Notes under the pieces: model-generated
Database searches by the model: none
What the model was told of the DNA's origin: nothing
The model's input: the letters and a program-made list of their open reading frames with translations, nothing else
Shown: in pieces, positions 45,779 to 54,808 of the stretch
Layout of the letters: each line of letters opens with the position of its first letter
Numbering within the stretch: position 1 is the first letter of the stretch
NCBI RefSeq assembly: GCF_023650955.1
Contig: NZ_CP098039.1
Location: 2,356,001 to 2,420,000, forward strand
DNA length: 64,000 bases
Source: Thermosynechococcus sp. HN-54
GTDB lineage: Bacteria; Cyanobacteriota; Cyanobacteriia; Thermosynechococcales; Thermosynechococcaceae
Direction of reading: 5' to 3'
Program-made: the position numbers and the translations under genes

Positions 45779-46171
45779 ATGCCGCCGCGACGCACCCGTA
45801 GCCAAGTCATTATTCTCGATGCCCTTAGAGCCAGTGGCCGATCGCTCTCGGCACAAGAGCTTTTTTTAGAACTGCGGCAACGGCAAACGCCCCTAGGTCT
45901 GGCAACAGTTTATCGCACCCTAGATCATCTACGCATCAATGGTGAGGTGCAAGCCCGCCCCTTGCCGAGCGGCGAACTGGTCTATAGCTTGGTGCAGCAA
46001 GATCAGCACTATCTCACCTGTTTGCAGTGTGGCACGTCAGTGACCATTGATCACTGTCCAGTACAGCATTTAGAAACTGAGCTACGGCAGTCCCATCACT
46101 TTGAGATTTTCTACCATACCCTTGAGTTTTTTGGCCTCTGTGCTAAGTGCCAAGTGATGGCGCAGCGCTGA
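45779..46171 (+). CDS. zur: Fur-family zinc regulator (Zur/FurB type)
   Basis: 130-residue metal-dependent repressor. Winged helix at about 5-80 (LATVYRTLDHLRINGEV) and a dimer domain with two structural-zinc pairs, CLQCG and CAKC. The sequence LEFFGLCAKCQ and the pattern of His/Cys fit cyanobacterial Zur (FurB), which represses zinc uptake, better than Fur or PerR. No Zur target was found next to it. It overlaps the GH116 gene by 25 bp. Confidence 0.78.
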   Translation: MPPRRTRSQVIILDALRASGRSLSAQELFLELRQRQTPLGLATVYRTLDHLRINGEVQARPLPSGELVYSLVQQDQHYLTCLQCGTSVTIDHCPVQHLETELRQSHHFEIFYHTLEFFGLCAKCQVMAQR

Positions 46172-48567
46172 AGCGGTATTCTGGATTAGGCGCATCTTCG
46201 GAAAGTGGTGTGATTGAATTTGCCAACTGTGCCTGGACACGGGCGATCGCCCAAGGCTGGGAGAATCCCTACCGCGTTCGCTATGCCAGCAATTTAGATG
46301 ATGGCCCTTGGCATGGCATGCCTCTTGGCGGCTTTGGGGCGGGTTGCATTGGCCGTTCGTCTGCTGGGGATTTTAATCTCTGGCATATTGACGGGGGAGA
46401 GCACATTTTTCGTACCCTACCGGCCTGTCAATTTAGTCTCTTTGAGCAGGGAGCGCAGACCCAAGCCTACGCCCTAGGGAGTGCACCCAAGGATGGCAGC
46501 CTCAGCAGTTGGCAATGGTATCCTGCCGGCAAAGGAACCTATGCAGCTCGCTATCCGCGCAGCTGGTTTGTTTATGAGGGGGTCTTTAGTGCCCAGATGA
46601 CCTGCGAACAGTTTTCCCCGATTCTGCCCCACAATTACCAAGAAACCAGTTATCCTGTGGCGGTGTTTCTATGGACGTTCCGCAATCCCACGGATCAGTC
46701 CCTCACCCTAAGCTTGATGTTCTCGTGGCAAAATACCGTCGGTTGGTTTCGCAACAGCACACCCTCCTCGGCCATTGAAATCCGTGACGATGGTAGCCCT
46801 GTCTATACCTACACTCCCCCTTGGCGTCAAAGTGAAGGCAATTTTAATGAACTGATTCAAACGGAGTCCTATCAAGGTTGGCGACTGCGCCGTACGCCCC
46901 ACCCGAACCCACCCCAAGAAGGCGATGGTGAATGGGCAGCACTGATCCCCGCCGGCCTCGGTGAATTCTTTGGTTGCAGCCGTTGGCATCCAGAGGGAGA
47001 TGGTGCAGAGCTGTGGCAGCAGTTTGCTGTGGAGGGTTCCCTACCGGTCGTCAATGATCCAACCCCAGCGGCAGCGGGAGAACAGGTGGCCGCCGCCTTT
47101 GCTGTGCGCTTTTCCTTAGCACCTAGGGAAACAAAACAAATTCCCGTGGTCTTGGCGTGGGACTTCCCGGTGACTGAGTTTGGCAAGGGTGTGATCGATT
47201 ACCGCCGCTACACGGATTTTTGCGATCGCAGTGGCACAAATGCTATCCCCCTTGCCGCCCGTGGCCTAGACCATTACCAAGAATGGCAACAGCAAATTCG
47301 CACTTGGCAAGAGCCAATCCTCACCCACCCCGACTGGCCCGACTGGTTCAAGATGGCACTGTGCAATGAGCTTTATGTCCTCAGTAGTGGTGGAACCCTT
47401 TGGAGTACCGCGAGCGATCGCGCCCCTGTGGGACAGTTTGCTGTTCTAGAATGCCTTGACTACCGCTGGTATGAAAGCCTCGATGTGCGGCTCTATGGCT
47501 CCTTTGCCCTGCTGCAACTGTGGCCAGAACTGGAAAAATCTGTCATGCGTGCCTTTGCGCGGGCTATTCCCACCGCTGATCCCACGTTGAGAATTATTGG
47601 CTACTTTTATCGCGGTGACCCCGAAACCGCCTACAAAGCACCTCGGAAGCTGGCCAATGCCGTGCCCCACGATCTTGGTGCGCCCAATGAGCACCCTTGG
47701 GAAAAGACCAACTACACGGCCTACCAAGACTGTAATCTCTGGAAAGACTTGGCCTCGGACTTTGTGCTCTTGGTCTATCGCGACTTTTTGTTCACTGGGG
47801 GCACGGATCTCGATTTTGCGCGCGAGTGCTGGCCGGCGGTGGTGGCAGCCTTGGACTACTTGAAACAATTTGATCGCGATGGCGATGGCCTGCCAGAAAA
47901 TGGCGGTGCCCCAGATCAAACCTACGATGACTGGAAACTCCAAGGGGTGAGTGCCTACTGTGGTGGCTTGTGGTTGGCAGCCCTAGAGGCAGCGATCGCC
48001 CTCGGTACCCGCCTCCAACAACCGCAGGTGACCACCTACCGTCAGTGGCTCCAGCAAGCTCGCCCCCGCTACCATCAACTGCTGTGGAATGGCGAGTACT
48101 ACCGTCTTGATACGGGCAGTGGTTCTGACGTGATCATGGCGGATCAGCTCTGTGGCCAGTTCTACGCCCAGTTGTTAGGGCTGGGGGATATTGTGCCTCC
48201 TGACTGTTGCGATCGCGCCCTACGGAAGATCTACGACATCTGTTTCCTCGAATTTCACAACGGCCAGTTGGGTGCCGCCAACGGTTTATTGCCCAACGGT
48301 CAGCCAGAAAATCCCCATGCCACCCATCCCCTCGAAGTATGGATTGGAATTAACTTTGGCTTGGCCGCCTTTTTGTGGCTGCGGGGAATGAAGCGGGAGG
48401 CTTGGCACTTAGCCGAAGTTGTTGTCCGCCAAATCTACGAAAATGGTCTGCAATTTCGTACGCCGGAGGCCATTACGGCCAAGGGTACCTTTCGTGCCTG
48501 CATGTATTTGCGACCCATGGCCATCTGGGCACTGGCGCTTGTGAGTCGGGGATCACGATTAAACTAA
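46147..48567 (+). CDS. GH116 family glycoside hydrolase (GBA2-like beta-glucosidase)
   Basis: 806-residue enzyme related to bile acid beta-glucosidase GBA2 and bacterial GH116 beta-glucosidases. The N-terminal beta-sandwich (about 40-340) opens with MPLGGFGAGCIGRSSAGDFN. The (alpha/alpha)6 domain (about 395-800) holds the probable nucleophile Glu435 in VLECLDYRWYESLDV and the acid/base Asp in the APDQTYDDW segment (588-596). No signal peptide, so it acts in the cytosol. Start GTG at 46147 overlaps zur; GTG 46210 is an alternative. The substrate is a beta-glucoside or glucolipid by family. Confidence 0.88.
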   Translation: MPSDGAALKRYSGLGASSESGVIEFANCAWTRAIAQGWENPYRVRYASNLDDGPWHGMPLGGFGAGCIGRSSAGDFNLWHIDGGEHIFRTLPACQFSLFEQGAQTQAYALGSAPKDGSLSSWQWYPAGKGTYAARYPRSWFVYEGVFSAQMTCEQFSPILPHNYQETSYPVAVFLWTFRNPTDQSLTLSLMFSWQNTVGWFRNSTPSSAIEIRDDGSPVYTYTPPWRQSEGNFNELIQTESYQGWRLRRTPHPNPPQEGDGEWAALIPAGLGEFFGCSRWHPEGDGAELWQQFAVEGSLPVVNDPTPAAAGEQVAAAFAVRFSLAPRETKQIPVVLAWDFPVTEFGKGVIDYRRYTDFCDRSGTNAIPLAARGLDHYQEWQQQIRTWQEPILTHPDWPDWFKMALCNELYVLSSGGTLWSTASDRAPVGQFAVLECLDYRWYESLDVRLYGSFALLQLWPELEKSVMRAFARAIPTADPTLRIIGYFYRGDPETAYKAPRKLANAVPHDLGAPNEHPWEKTNYTAYQDCNLWKDLASDFVLLVYRDFLFTGGTDLDFARECWPAVVAALDYLKQFDRDGDGLPENGGAPDQTYDDWKLQGVSAYCGGLWLAALEAAIALGTRLQQPQVTTYRQWLQQARPRYHQLLWNGEYYRLDTGSGSDVIMADQLCGQFYAQLLGLGDIVPPDCCDRALRKIYDICFLEFHNGQLGAANGLLPNGQPENPHATHPLEVWIGINFGLAAFLWLRGMKREAWHLAEVVVRQIYENGLQFRTPEAITAKGTFRACMYLRPMAIWALALVSRGSRLN

Positions 48568-48686
48568 AATTTTTGTAACTTACTTTACATTGCCGTAATT
48601 TGTTCAGCCGCCACAATGGTGAGCAATGGGTTGCCCGTCTATGATAGAGGGTAGCTTGTCAACAGCTAAACTTTTAGATCTCACCT

Positions 48687-49136
48687 ATGAATAACCTCAG
48701 CCAACGTTACCTACGTCTGTGCCAAGCCTATAGCCAACTGGCAGAACGCTATACCAAACTCGATATTGACCACATGACGCTGCGGGAAAAGCTCGTCCCC
48801 TTTCTGATGGCGTTCAAATATTACAAGCAGATGAGTGAGCAACTCGTTGCTGAAAAAGAAGCGCTGCAGCGAGAACTCAATGACCTGCGCGATCGCTACC
48901 AATTGCTCGTGAGTCAAAATGGCGGTGCCCCTGTCAATGAGGAACTCCTCAATGCCCTTGCGGAAGCAGAGGAGCAAATGGGACTGATCGAAGAAACCCT
49001 CAAGGAACAGGAGACTGACCCGGATCCCAACCTGCTTCCCATTGAAAAGCAATTGCTGGAAGAATATACAAAGGGGAGTGGTGATTTTCAGGCGCTGCTT
49101 CCCCAATCGTTGAGTCACTCCGGGATTACTGCCTAG
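48687..49136 (+). CDS. Coiled-coil protein of unknown function
   Basis: 149 residues, starting MNNLSQRYLRLCQAYSQLAE. Heptad-rich helices run from about 5 to 110, followed by an acidic tail. No catalytic motif. The stop codon is directly followed by the ATG of the sensor kinase (no gap), so the two are cotranscribed. It may be a scaffold for that kinase. Confidence 0.7.
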   Translation: MNNLSQRYLRLCQAYSQLAERYTKLDIDHMTLREKLVPFLMAFKYYKQMSEQLVAEKEALQRELNDLRDRYQLLVSQNGGAPVNEELLNALAEAEEQMGLIEETLKEQETDPDPNLLPIEKQLLEEYTKGSGDFQALLPQSLSHSGITA

Positions 49137-50297
49137 ATGCTCTGGCCAGCCAGTGAAGAATTTGCTGCCCTCTGTCGTACACAATTAGAACTTGTTGTCA
49201 ACAACTTGGGTGCCTCTTCACTGGCGGTCTATCTTAGTGAAACCCTCAATGACTCCCCCTCATGGTCTCCCGTTGCTGTCTATCCAGAGGCGGCACCCCC
49301 CCTGAGCTTACCGCTTCCCCCGACACTACCACCGCCAACACAAGCAGCAGAGACGCCTTTAAGCCATTACCCTCAACAGGTCGTCTCGTCCTTGGCCAAT
49401 CAACTGATCCTGCCCCTAATGTACCAAAATTGGGTGCTGGGGGTACTGGTGGCACAGCGGCAACACCGTCCTTGGTTGGCAGCAGAGCAGGCGCAGTTGC
49501 AACAGGTGGCACAAACGCTGGCGATCGCCTGCGTCCTTGATCAACGGCAACAGTGGCTCAGCCATGCCTCCTCTGCCCAGACCCTAGAGCAACAGCAGCA
49601 ACGCTTTGATGATCTGCTCCACCAACTGCGCAATCCCGTGGCCGCCATTCGCACCTTTGTCAAGCTCTTGCTCAAACGGTTGGAACCTGATCACCAGGGG
49701 CGCCCCCTCGCGGAGGGTATTGCCAAGGAAACAGAACGGCTCATGGCATTGTTGGAGGACTATCGCCAACAGCGCAATGATATTCCCGCCCTCACGGGCA
49801 GCCAGCCCCTATCCCTTGTGGGTAAACCCCTCGATCTAGCTGAAACCCTCTCCCCCTTGATCACCGCCGCCAAAGCTCGTGCGGAAATGGAGGACAAAAC
49901 CTTTGTGGTCGAAATGTCACCTCAACTCCCCCCGATCTGGCTAGAGGAACGGATGCTTCAGGAAGTGGTGGGGAATCTGTTAGACAATGCCTTCAAGTAC
50001 ACCCCCAAAGGCGGCACAATTGGTTTACGCTTGACCCTCATGCCCGCAGTCTTAGAATTAACCGTTTGGGATACCGGCTGTGGCATTCCTCTGGACGTGC
50101 AGTCACGGCTCTTTGAACGGGGCTACCGCGGGATTCAAGCCGACAGTGGGATTGAGGGCAGTGGTCTAGGCTTGGCGATCGCTCAGGATCTGCTGCGTCC
50201 CTATGGGTTGAGTTTACAGGTCACCAGTCCCTATGCGGGCGATCGCGGTACGGCTTTTACCTTGGCGATTCCCTTACCAATGAAGGTGGAACGATGA
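49137..50297 (+). CDS. GAF-domain sensor histidine kinase, Hik2/CSK-like
   Basis: 386-residue soluble kinase. A GAF-like domain (about 5-135, with a Pro-rich insertion near 52-70) is followed by a dimerisation helix with HQLRNPVAAIRTFVKLLLKR, phosphoacceptor His162. HATPase_c has VVGNLLDNAFKYTPKGG, DTGCGI and GSGLGLAIA. The HQLRNP variant of the H-box and the compact GAF-HK layout resemble cyanobacterial Hik2, related to the chloroplast sensor kinase, which senses photosynthetic redox state; that identity is inference. Coupled by ATGA to the next gene. Confidence 0.85.
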   Translation: MLWPASEEFAALCRTQLELVVNNLGASSLAVYLSETLNDSPSWSPVAVYPEAAPPLSLPLPPTLPPPTQAAETPLSHYPQQVVSSLANQLILPLMYQNWVLGVLVAQRQHRPWLAAEQAQLQQVAQTLAIACVLDQRQQWLSHASSAQTLEQQQQRFDDLLHQLRNPVAAIRTFVKLLLKRLEPDHQGRPLAEGIAKETERLMALLEDYRQQRNDIPALTGSQPLSLVGKPLDLAETLSPLITAAKARAEMEDKTFVVEMSPQLPPIWLEERMLQEVVGNLLDNAFKYTPKGGTIGLRLTLMPAVLELTVWDTGCGIPLDVQSRLFERGYRGIQADSGIEGSGLGLAIAQDLLRPYGLSLQVTSPYAGDRGTAFTLAIPLPMKVER

Positions 50298-50884
50298 GTG
50301 CTCTGAAACAGCGTCTTACCAAGATCATCAGTCAGGGGCATCAATTCCTTGTCCTAGTCTTTGCCCTACCCCTATTGATCTCGGCCACAACGGGAATCGC
50401 CCATCGTCTTGGGCGCAGTTGGTTTGGGCTATCTAAAGACTTTGGGCGGGCGATGATGACCCTCCATGAAGGCCGCTATCTGGGGGAATGGGGCGTACCC
50501 CTATACGTTTTAGTCCTTGGTCTGGGATTGCTGGGCATTATTGCCACGGGTCTGGGTCTATTGTGGGGGCGATCGCTCCCTGCGAAGTGGTCGGCACGGC
50601 GGGTGCATCATCTCTTGGCGGCTATTGCCGCGTTGCCCTTGCTGGTAAGCGCCACCACAGGAATTGCCTATCGCCTTGGGCGCAATTGGTTTGGCCTCTC
50701 CAAGGAACAAGCGGCAATTTTTCTGCGCCTACATCAGGGAACCTATTGGGGGGAGGCGGGGCGTCCCTTTTATGTTCTCCTGGTGGGGCTGAGTGTGCTG
50801 ACACTGCTAGCTACTGGGCTTTCAATGCTGACAATCCTGCGACAGTTGCCTCTCTGGCGTCCTAGGGTGACCCCGGAGACCTAG
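50294..50884 (+). CDS. Internally duplicated PepSY-TM-like membrane protein
   Basis: 196 residues with four transmembrane helices built from two similar halves. Half one (16-93) has LPLLISATTGIAHRLGRSWF; half two (105-182) has LPLLVSATTGIAYRLGRNWF. Over 24 aligned residues only three differ. His16/His105 and His58/His147 fall at equal distances in each half, as expected for a heme-binding helical bundle. It resembles PepSY-TM proteins. The start overlaps the kinase stop in an ATGA. Function unknown; a redox or membrane sensor partner is possible. Confidence 0.7.
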   Translation: MSALKQRLTKIISQGHQFLVLVFALPLLISATTGIAHRLGRSWFGLSKDFGRAMMTLHEGRYLGEWGVPLYVLVLGLGLLGIIATGLGLLWGRSLPAKWSARRVHHLLAAIAALPLLVSATTGIAYRLGRNWFGLSKEQAAIFLRLHQGTYWGEAGRPFYVLLVGLSVLTLLATGLSMLTILRQLPLWRPRVTPET

Positions 50885-50990
50885 CTGCGAAATGTTACAA
50901 ACTATGAGCAAGCGTTGCCAAAGGTAAGCGCCTATGGAGTAATAAATACAGCACTTGATCGCGACTGTTATCCCATAAAAGGAGTTGTTC

Positions 50991-51086
50991 ATGGCGCTGA
51001 CCGATACCCAAGTTTATGTTGCCCTTGTGATTGCTCTACTGCCTGCGGTGTTGGCATTTCGGCTCTCGACGGAGTTGTACAAGTAG
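50991..51086 (+). CDS. psaM: Photosystem I reaction centre subunit XII (PsaM)
   Basis: 31-residue single-helix thylakoid protein at the monomer interface of trimeric photosystem I. MALTDTQVYVALVIALL is followed by PAVLAFRLSTELYK and TAG; this matches PsaM as I know it from Thermosynechococcus. Shine-Dalgarno AAAAGGAG lies 6-7 bases before ATG. The gene is too short for ordinary length filters. A hairpin terminator follows. Confidence 0.97.
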   Translation: MALTDTQVYVALVIALLPAVLAFRLSTELYK

Positions 51087-51146
51087 TCACAGCTGTTTTT
51101 CCCAACTGGCTGCATAACTTCATTTCTCCAAACTAAAATTTATCAG

Positions 51147-51189
51147 GCGGTTCCCGATGTTGTTCCTAAGAGAGGGGAGCTGCTTTTTT
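51147..51189 (+). terminator. Terminator of psaM
   Basis: GCGGTTCCC (51147-51155) pairs with GGGAGCTGC (51175-51183), including two G-U pairs, followed by TTTTTT. It lies 60 bp after the psaM stop. Confidence 0.6.
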
Positions 51190-51230
51190 CTTTTTATACT
51201 GATAGACACATCACCGCTCACAGTTTAGCC

Positions 51231-51557
51231 ATGGTTCATCCTGCTCGAAAAATTCCTGCGATCGCGTGGGAAGCCAGTGCCAAAATTGCAGTGAATCTAT
51301 TGCTGCTCGCCTTTGCCCTTGGGGCGATCGCCAAGCTAGTGCCCTATCAACTCAGTCAACTGCAAAAGCTCCATGCCCTTGAGGCGGAAGTAACCAAGCT
51401 AGAGGAGCGGGTCAAGGCATTGCAACGGGAACAGGAGCGCGATCGCCAACCCCAAGCACGGCAGCGTATTGCCCAAGAGGAAGCCAATTTAATTGCCGCC
51501 AATCAACGGCGGATCATCTGGGTACAACCTCAAAACCCGAAGCAAGAACCGGACTAA
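51231..51557 (+). CDS. Single-pass membrane protein with coiled coil
   Basis: 108 residues. A transmembrane helix (about 18-37, IAVNLLLLAFALGAIAKLV) is followed by a coiled coil (about 42-90, LHALEAEVTKLEERVKALQ) and a short polar tail. The type is common in cyanobacteria and resembles small septum- or envelope-associated proteins, but no function is known. It ends 7 bp before a convergent gene. Confidence 0.7.
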   Translation: MVHPARKIPAIAWEASAKIAVNLLLLAFALGAIAKLVPYQLSQLQKLHALEAEVTKLEERVKALQREQERDRQPQARQRIAQEEANLIAANQRRIIWVQPQNPKQEPD

Positions 51558-51564
51558 GCCCCGC

Positions 51565-52332
51565 CTAAAACAAGGCAAAGACTAAACCACAGACACCACA
51601 GAGGGCGGCACTCAGGGAAGCATAGGTCATTTTCCGTTTTTGCCGCTTGTACTCTTGGCTAAGCTGATCTTCAACACTCAGGGAAATAATAAATTTTTGT
51701 CCTCGGTTTTGTGGCTTTTGCAGGCGGAGAACACCCCCCTGATCCGAGACCATGCCCACCACCGAAACAGGTTGCCCCAAGGGCAGCACCCACTCCTGAT
51801 AGCGATAACCCAGCGTCGTCGTGCTACCAAAGCGCCAATTCAATGACAGAAACCCCAAGGAGAAGGCAAAGGAATGGGGTTTATCCGCTGGTCGCAGTTC
51901 GTCTAAGACCTGCATTGCTTCAATCTCAGCACCGAGGGGGTTCACCTCAATTTCCCCCTGATGATCTTGCAGAACAAATAGGGTTGATTGCTCATGGCGG
52001 CCAATGACTTCCGACTGGCATTCTCGACGATTGCGGCGATCTCTCCCATCTTTTTCATACTCGCGGCTGATAATCGTTTTGTAATAGACACAGGGAATGC
52101 GCTTCACTTCCGAGAGCAAGGGTTGAGATGTGGTGACTTGGCCAACCACCTGCACGTACTCGCGCCAACTGCCGCTACCGATTTCCTGAGCCACCTGTTG
52201 CTGGCATTGCTGTAACTCACGAATAGAGCTAGGGTTGGCCACCTTCATTCCCTTTAACTTCAGCCGATAATAGCCCTCAAGGGCAAAGAGAAAGGCCGAA
52301 CTCGTTAAGCAAAGGTGAGCAAAAAGCCCCAT
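51565..52332 (-). CDS. GIDE-domain membrane protein
   Basis: 255 residues. N-terminal helix (1-22), a soluble central domain similar to the GIDE domain of MULAN-type proteins (VQVVGQVTTSQPLLSEV, PCVYYKTIISREYEK), and a C-terminal transmembrane helix (about 232-252). Bacterial copies lack the RING finger and are not ubiquitin ligases. Function unknown. Four minus-strand genes upstream run in the same direction. Confidence 0.7.
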   Translation of the reverse strand: MGLFAHLCLTSSAFLFALEGYYRLKLKGMKVANPSSIRELQQCQQQVAQEIGSGSWREYVQVVGQVTTSQPLLSEVKRIPCVYYKTIISREYEKDGRDRRNRRECQSEVIGRHEQSTLFVLQDHQGEIEVNPLGAEIEAMQVLDELRPADKPHSFAFSLGFLSLNWRFGSTTTLGYRYQEWVLPLGQPVSVVGMVSDQGGVLRLQKPQNRGQKFIISLSVEDQLSQEYKRQKRKMTYASLSAALCGVCGLVFALF

Positions 52333-52393
52333 AGCTGCCGTTAAATCCCTCTGTGCTGATTTTAGTCATTTGCGCTGACAGAGGTTAACTCTT

Positions 52394-53116
52394 TTAACTC
52401 ATTGATATTAGGCCAATAGTGAGGCCAAAGAGACCATCAACAACGAGTGTACTCAAGACAGCGCCCATAAATCCCCACACGGGCAAAACAGCAGTATAGC
52501 CACGACGAATCTGGGATTGAAAGAGGGGAAGTAGGCCAATGAGCAGTAAGCTGAGGCTGAGGAGCACTCCCCATAGTTGGCCACCAAAGGTCTGGGCTTG
52601 GGCGATCGCCTGACCTAGTATTTCCTGAACGGAGATCACATCCCCTTCGAGGTACATGATGGCGCGCCAATGGGGAATCACATCAATGAGGTAAAAGTAG
52701 GCATCAGTGATGGCAGTGCCCAGAAAGGATCCCCAAAAAAAGAACACCCCCACCAGTTGCTGCCGCTGTCGTAGGTGCCATACCATCAGGGGGATTGGCA
52801 GTGCCTCAACAGGCAAATGCCACAGGGGTTCCCAGCGCAACCACCCCCAGTACAGAGAGCCAGCTCCCCAGCACCAGCTAAATCCGTAGAGCATCTCGCC
52901 CCAATAACGGTAGCGGGGTTGGCGTTGGAGGTAAAGACTGAGACCCAGCAGCAGCGGCATCAGAGCCAAACTCAGCCAAGGCTGTGTCCGCACGAGGGGC
53001 GCCTCAATAAAGACGGGAACCGACACCAAGAAGGCAGCAAAGCCAAAGAGAAACCAAGCCAGCCGTGAGCCAAGGCGCAGCGCAGGAAAAACCGAGGGGG
53101 ACGTAAGAGCAGTCAA
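52394..53116 (-). CDS. DUF3120 family integral membrane protein
   Basis: 240-residue polytopic protein with about six transmembrane helices (LAWFLFGFAAFLVSVPVF, LALMPLLLGLSLYL, GVFFFWGSFLGTAITDAYF and others). I recognise it as the cyanobacterial DUF3120 type. A conserved central segment, YLIDVIPHWRAIMYLEGD, is probably lumenal. No function known. Confidence 0.7.
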   Translation of the reverse strand: MTALTSPSVFPALRLGSRLAWFLFGFAAFLVSVPVFIEAPLVRTQPWLSLALMPLLLGLSLYLQRQPRYRYWGEMLYGFSWCWGAGSLYWGWLRWEPLWHLPVEALPIPLMVWHLRQRQQLVGVFFFWGSFLGTAITDAYFYLIDVIPHWRAIMYLEGDVISVQEILGQAIAQAQTFGGQLWGVLLSLSLLLIGLLPLFQSQIRRGYTAVLPVWGFMGAVLSTLVVDGLFGLTIGLISMS

Positions 53117-53161
53117 AGGAATATCGAAGATTGTTAACTTTTATTTCTTTCCTTTAAGGTA

Positions 53162-53848
53162 TCACAGGCTGGAACGTCGTGGTTGGGGCGATCGCCGCGG
53201 GGTTTTAGAACGCGCCTTGCGCCGCAGCGTTTCCGATAGATCGATAAAGGCATCCCGCTGCAAGATCGGGTAGGTGCCAATCCAAAGGCGATGGCGGGGC
53301 AGGAAGACTTCAGAAATCAGTTCAATCTCTGCAAGATCAGGACGACGGGAGAGAACCAGCATTTCCGCTACATCACCGGGGCGAATCCCGCGGTGTTGGC
53401 GCAACAACTTGGCCCGTACTCTGGTTTCAAAGCCGGTTTTATCACCAATCTCTAGATTCAAACACCGTTCACGGTTTTCAATAATCACCAATTGCCCTTT
53501 GTCGTCAACGGTTTCCTCTTTGCCAATTAACTCTTCCGTAACATAGACATCCAAGACGCGCCCGCGCCAAAAGCCCCCATAGGGAAACCGCCGGTGGCGA
53601 CGATTGCGCAATGTAGCCAAGACAGCCGGTGCCCAGAGCCAATAGAGACCGGCAATGAGTCCCAAGACAAGCTGTGTGCTATCCCCCAGAAAATTCAAAC
53701 CAAAGGCGACAATCGCCACCGCCACCACGGAGAAAGTGAGGCGTCGCAGAAAGTCCTGAAGTTTGCCCCAGACGTAGCGATACTGGGAACCCGTGGCCAC
53801 CAGCGGCACCAATTGACGGACTTTTTCTTGGGTGAGGGGAATCAGCAC
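53162..53848 (-). CDS. Cyanobacterial membrane protein (often mislabelled phosphate ABC permease)
   Basis: 228 residues. Two adjacent transmembrane helices (about 35-55 and 60-78) follow the conserved start MLIPLTQEKVRQLVPLVATG. A soluble beta-rich domain (about 85-200) and a basic tail (RRKARSKTPRRSPQPRRSS) complete it. It has none of the features of an ABC permease. It begins 6 bp after secF, so it is the fourth gene of the pdhB-secD-secF run. Confidence 0.72.
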   Translation of the reverse strand: MLIPLTQEKVRQLVPLVATGSQYRYVWGKLQDFLRRLTFSVVAVAIVAFGLNFLGDSTQLVLGLIAGLYWLWAPAVLATLRNRRHRRFPYGGFWRGRVLDVYVTEELIGKEETVDDKGQLVIIENRERCLNLEIGDKTGFETRVRAKLLRQHRGIRPGDVAEMLVLSRRPDLAEIELISEVFLPRHRLWIGTYPILQRDAFIDLSETLRRKARSKTPRRSPQPRRSSL

Positions 53849-53854
53849 AACCAG

Positions 53855-54808
53855 CTAGGGCGTAGGCGTTGTCTCCAGTGTATTCGCAGCGGGACGGGGC
53901 GGCTGGCGATCGCGCCACCACGCAAGGAGGGTACTGGCAATGAAAATACTGGAGTAAGCTCCCGTCGTGAAACCAATGATCAACGCTAGGGCAAAGTAGC
54001 GCAACGTATCACCGCCAAAGATGAAGATCGTAATCAGGGGCAGTAGGGTCGTTAAGGTGGTATTAATCGAGCGACCAAGGGTTTGCACCACCGCCTGATC
54101 TACCACCTCTTTAATGCCGAGATTTGGGTTAAGCTTCAGGGTTTCCCGCACGCGATCGTAGATGACCACCGTATCGTTCACCGAAAAGCCAATGATGGTG
54201 AGCAGCGCGACAATGAAGAGGCTATCAATTTCCACCCCTGCCCCTAGCCCCAAAATGGCAAACACTCCCGTGGTCACCAACACATCGTGAACCAGCGCCA
54301 CTAAAGCAAAACAGGCATAGTCAAACTGAAAACGCAGGGTTAGGTAAATCGTAATGCCAATAAACGACACCAAGAGCGCCAGCAGCCCCGATCGCAGGAT
54401 TTCTTCGCCAAGGGTAGGGCCTACAGTCTCAATTTGGGTTTTCTGGGGGTCAAAGTCCCCTATTTTTTGGCTAAGGGCAGCACTGAGGCGCGTGCGCTGA
54501 TCAACATCGAGGGGCACTGTCCGAATGCTCACCCCATACTGATCCACAATTTGCAGGCTACTGTTGCCCAATCCCTCTTGGTTGAGGACTTGACGCACCG
54601 CATCAATATCAATGGGCTGGGAACAATTGGCGGTGGCGCTACAGGCTAGTTCAAATTGCAATCGCGTGCCACCAATAAAATCCAAGCCCAACCGCAGGGG
54701 ACTGCCAAGGGATATCCAAGAGAGGGCCATGGCCACCAAGCCACTGAGAATAACGACAAGGGACAACCCCCACCAGAGCGATCGCTGGCGATTGACACTA
54801 AAGCTCAT
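53855..54808 (-). CDS. secF: Protein translocase subunit SecF
   Basis: 317-residue partner of SecD in the proton-driven step of Sec export. Six transmembrane helices. A periplasmic P1 domain begins after [22 protein letters not shown]. The SecD/F helix 4 motif [16 protein letters not shown] and [18 protein letters not shown] are present. Start ATG at 54808 overlaps the secD stop in an ATGA. Confidence 0.96.
   Translation of the reverse strand: MSFSVNRQRSLWWGLSLVVILSGLVAMALSWISLGSPLRLGLDFIGGTRLQFELACSATANCSQPIDIDAVRQVLNQEGLGNSSLQIVDQYGVSIRTVPLDVDQRTRLSAALSQKIGDFDPQKTQIETVGPTLGEEILRSGLLALLVSFIGITIYLTLRFQFDYACFALVALVHDVLVTTGVFAILGLGAGVEIDSLFIVALLTIIGFSVNDTVVIYDRVRETLKLNPNLGIKEVVDQAVVQTLGRSINTTLTTLLPLITIFIFGGDTLRYFALALIIGFTTGAYSSIFIASTLLAWWRDRQPPRPAANTLETTPTP

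Noticed and set aside
53162-53848. Phosphate ABC transporter permease label for this gene
   Set aside because: Only two transmembrane helices and no EAA loop; the label is not supported.
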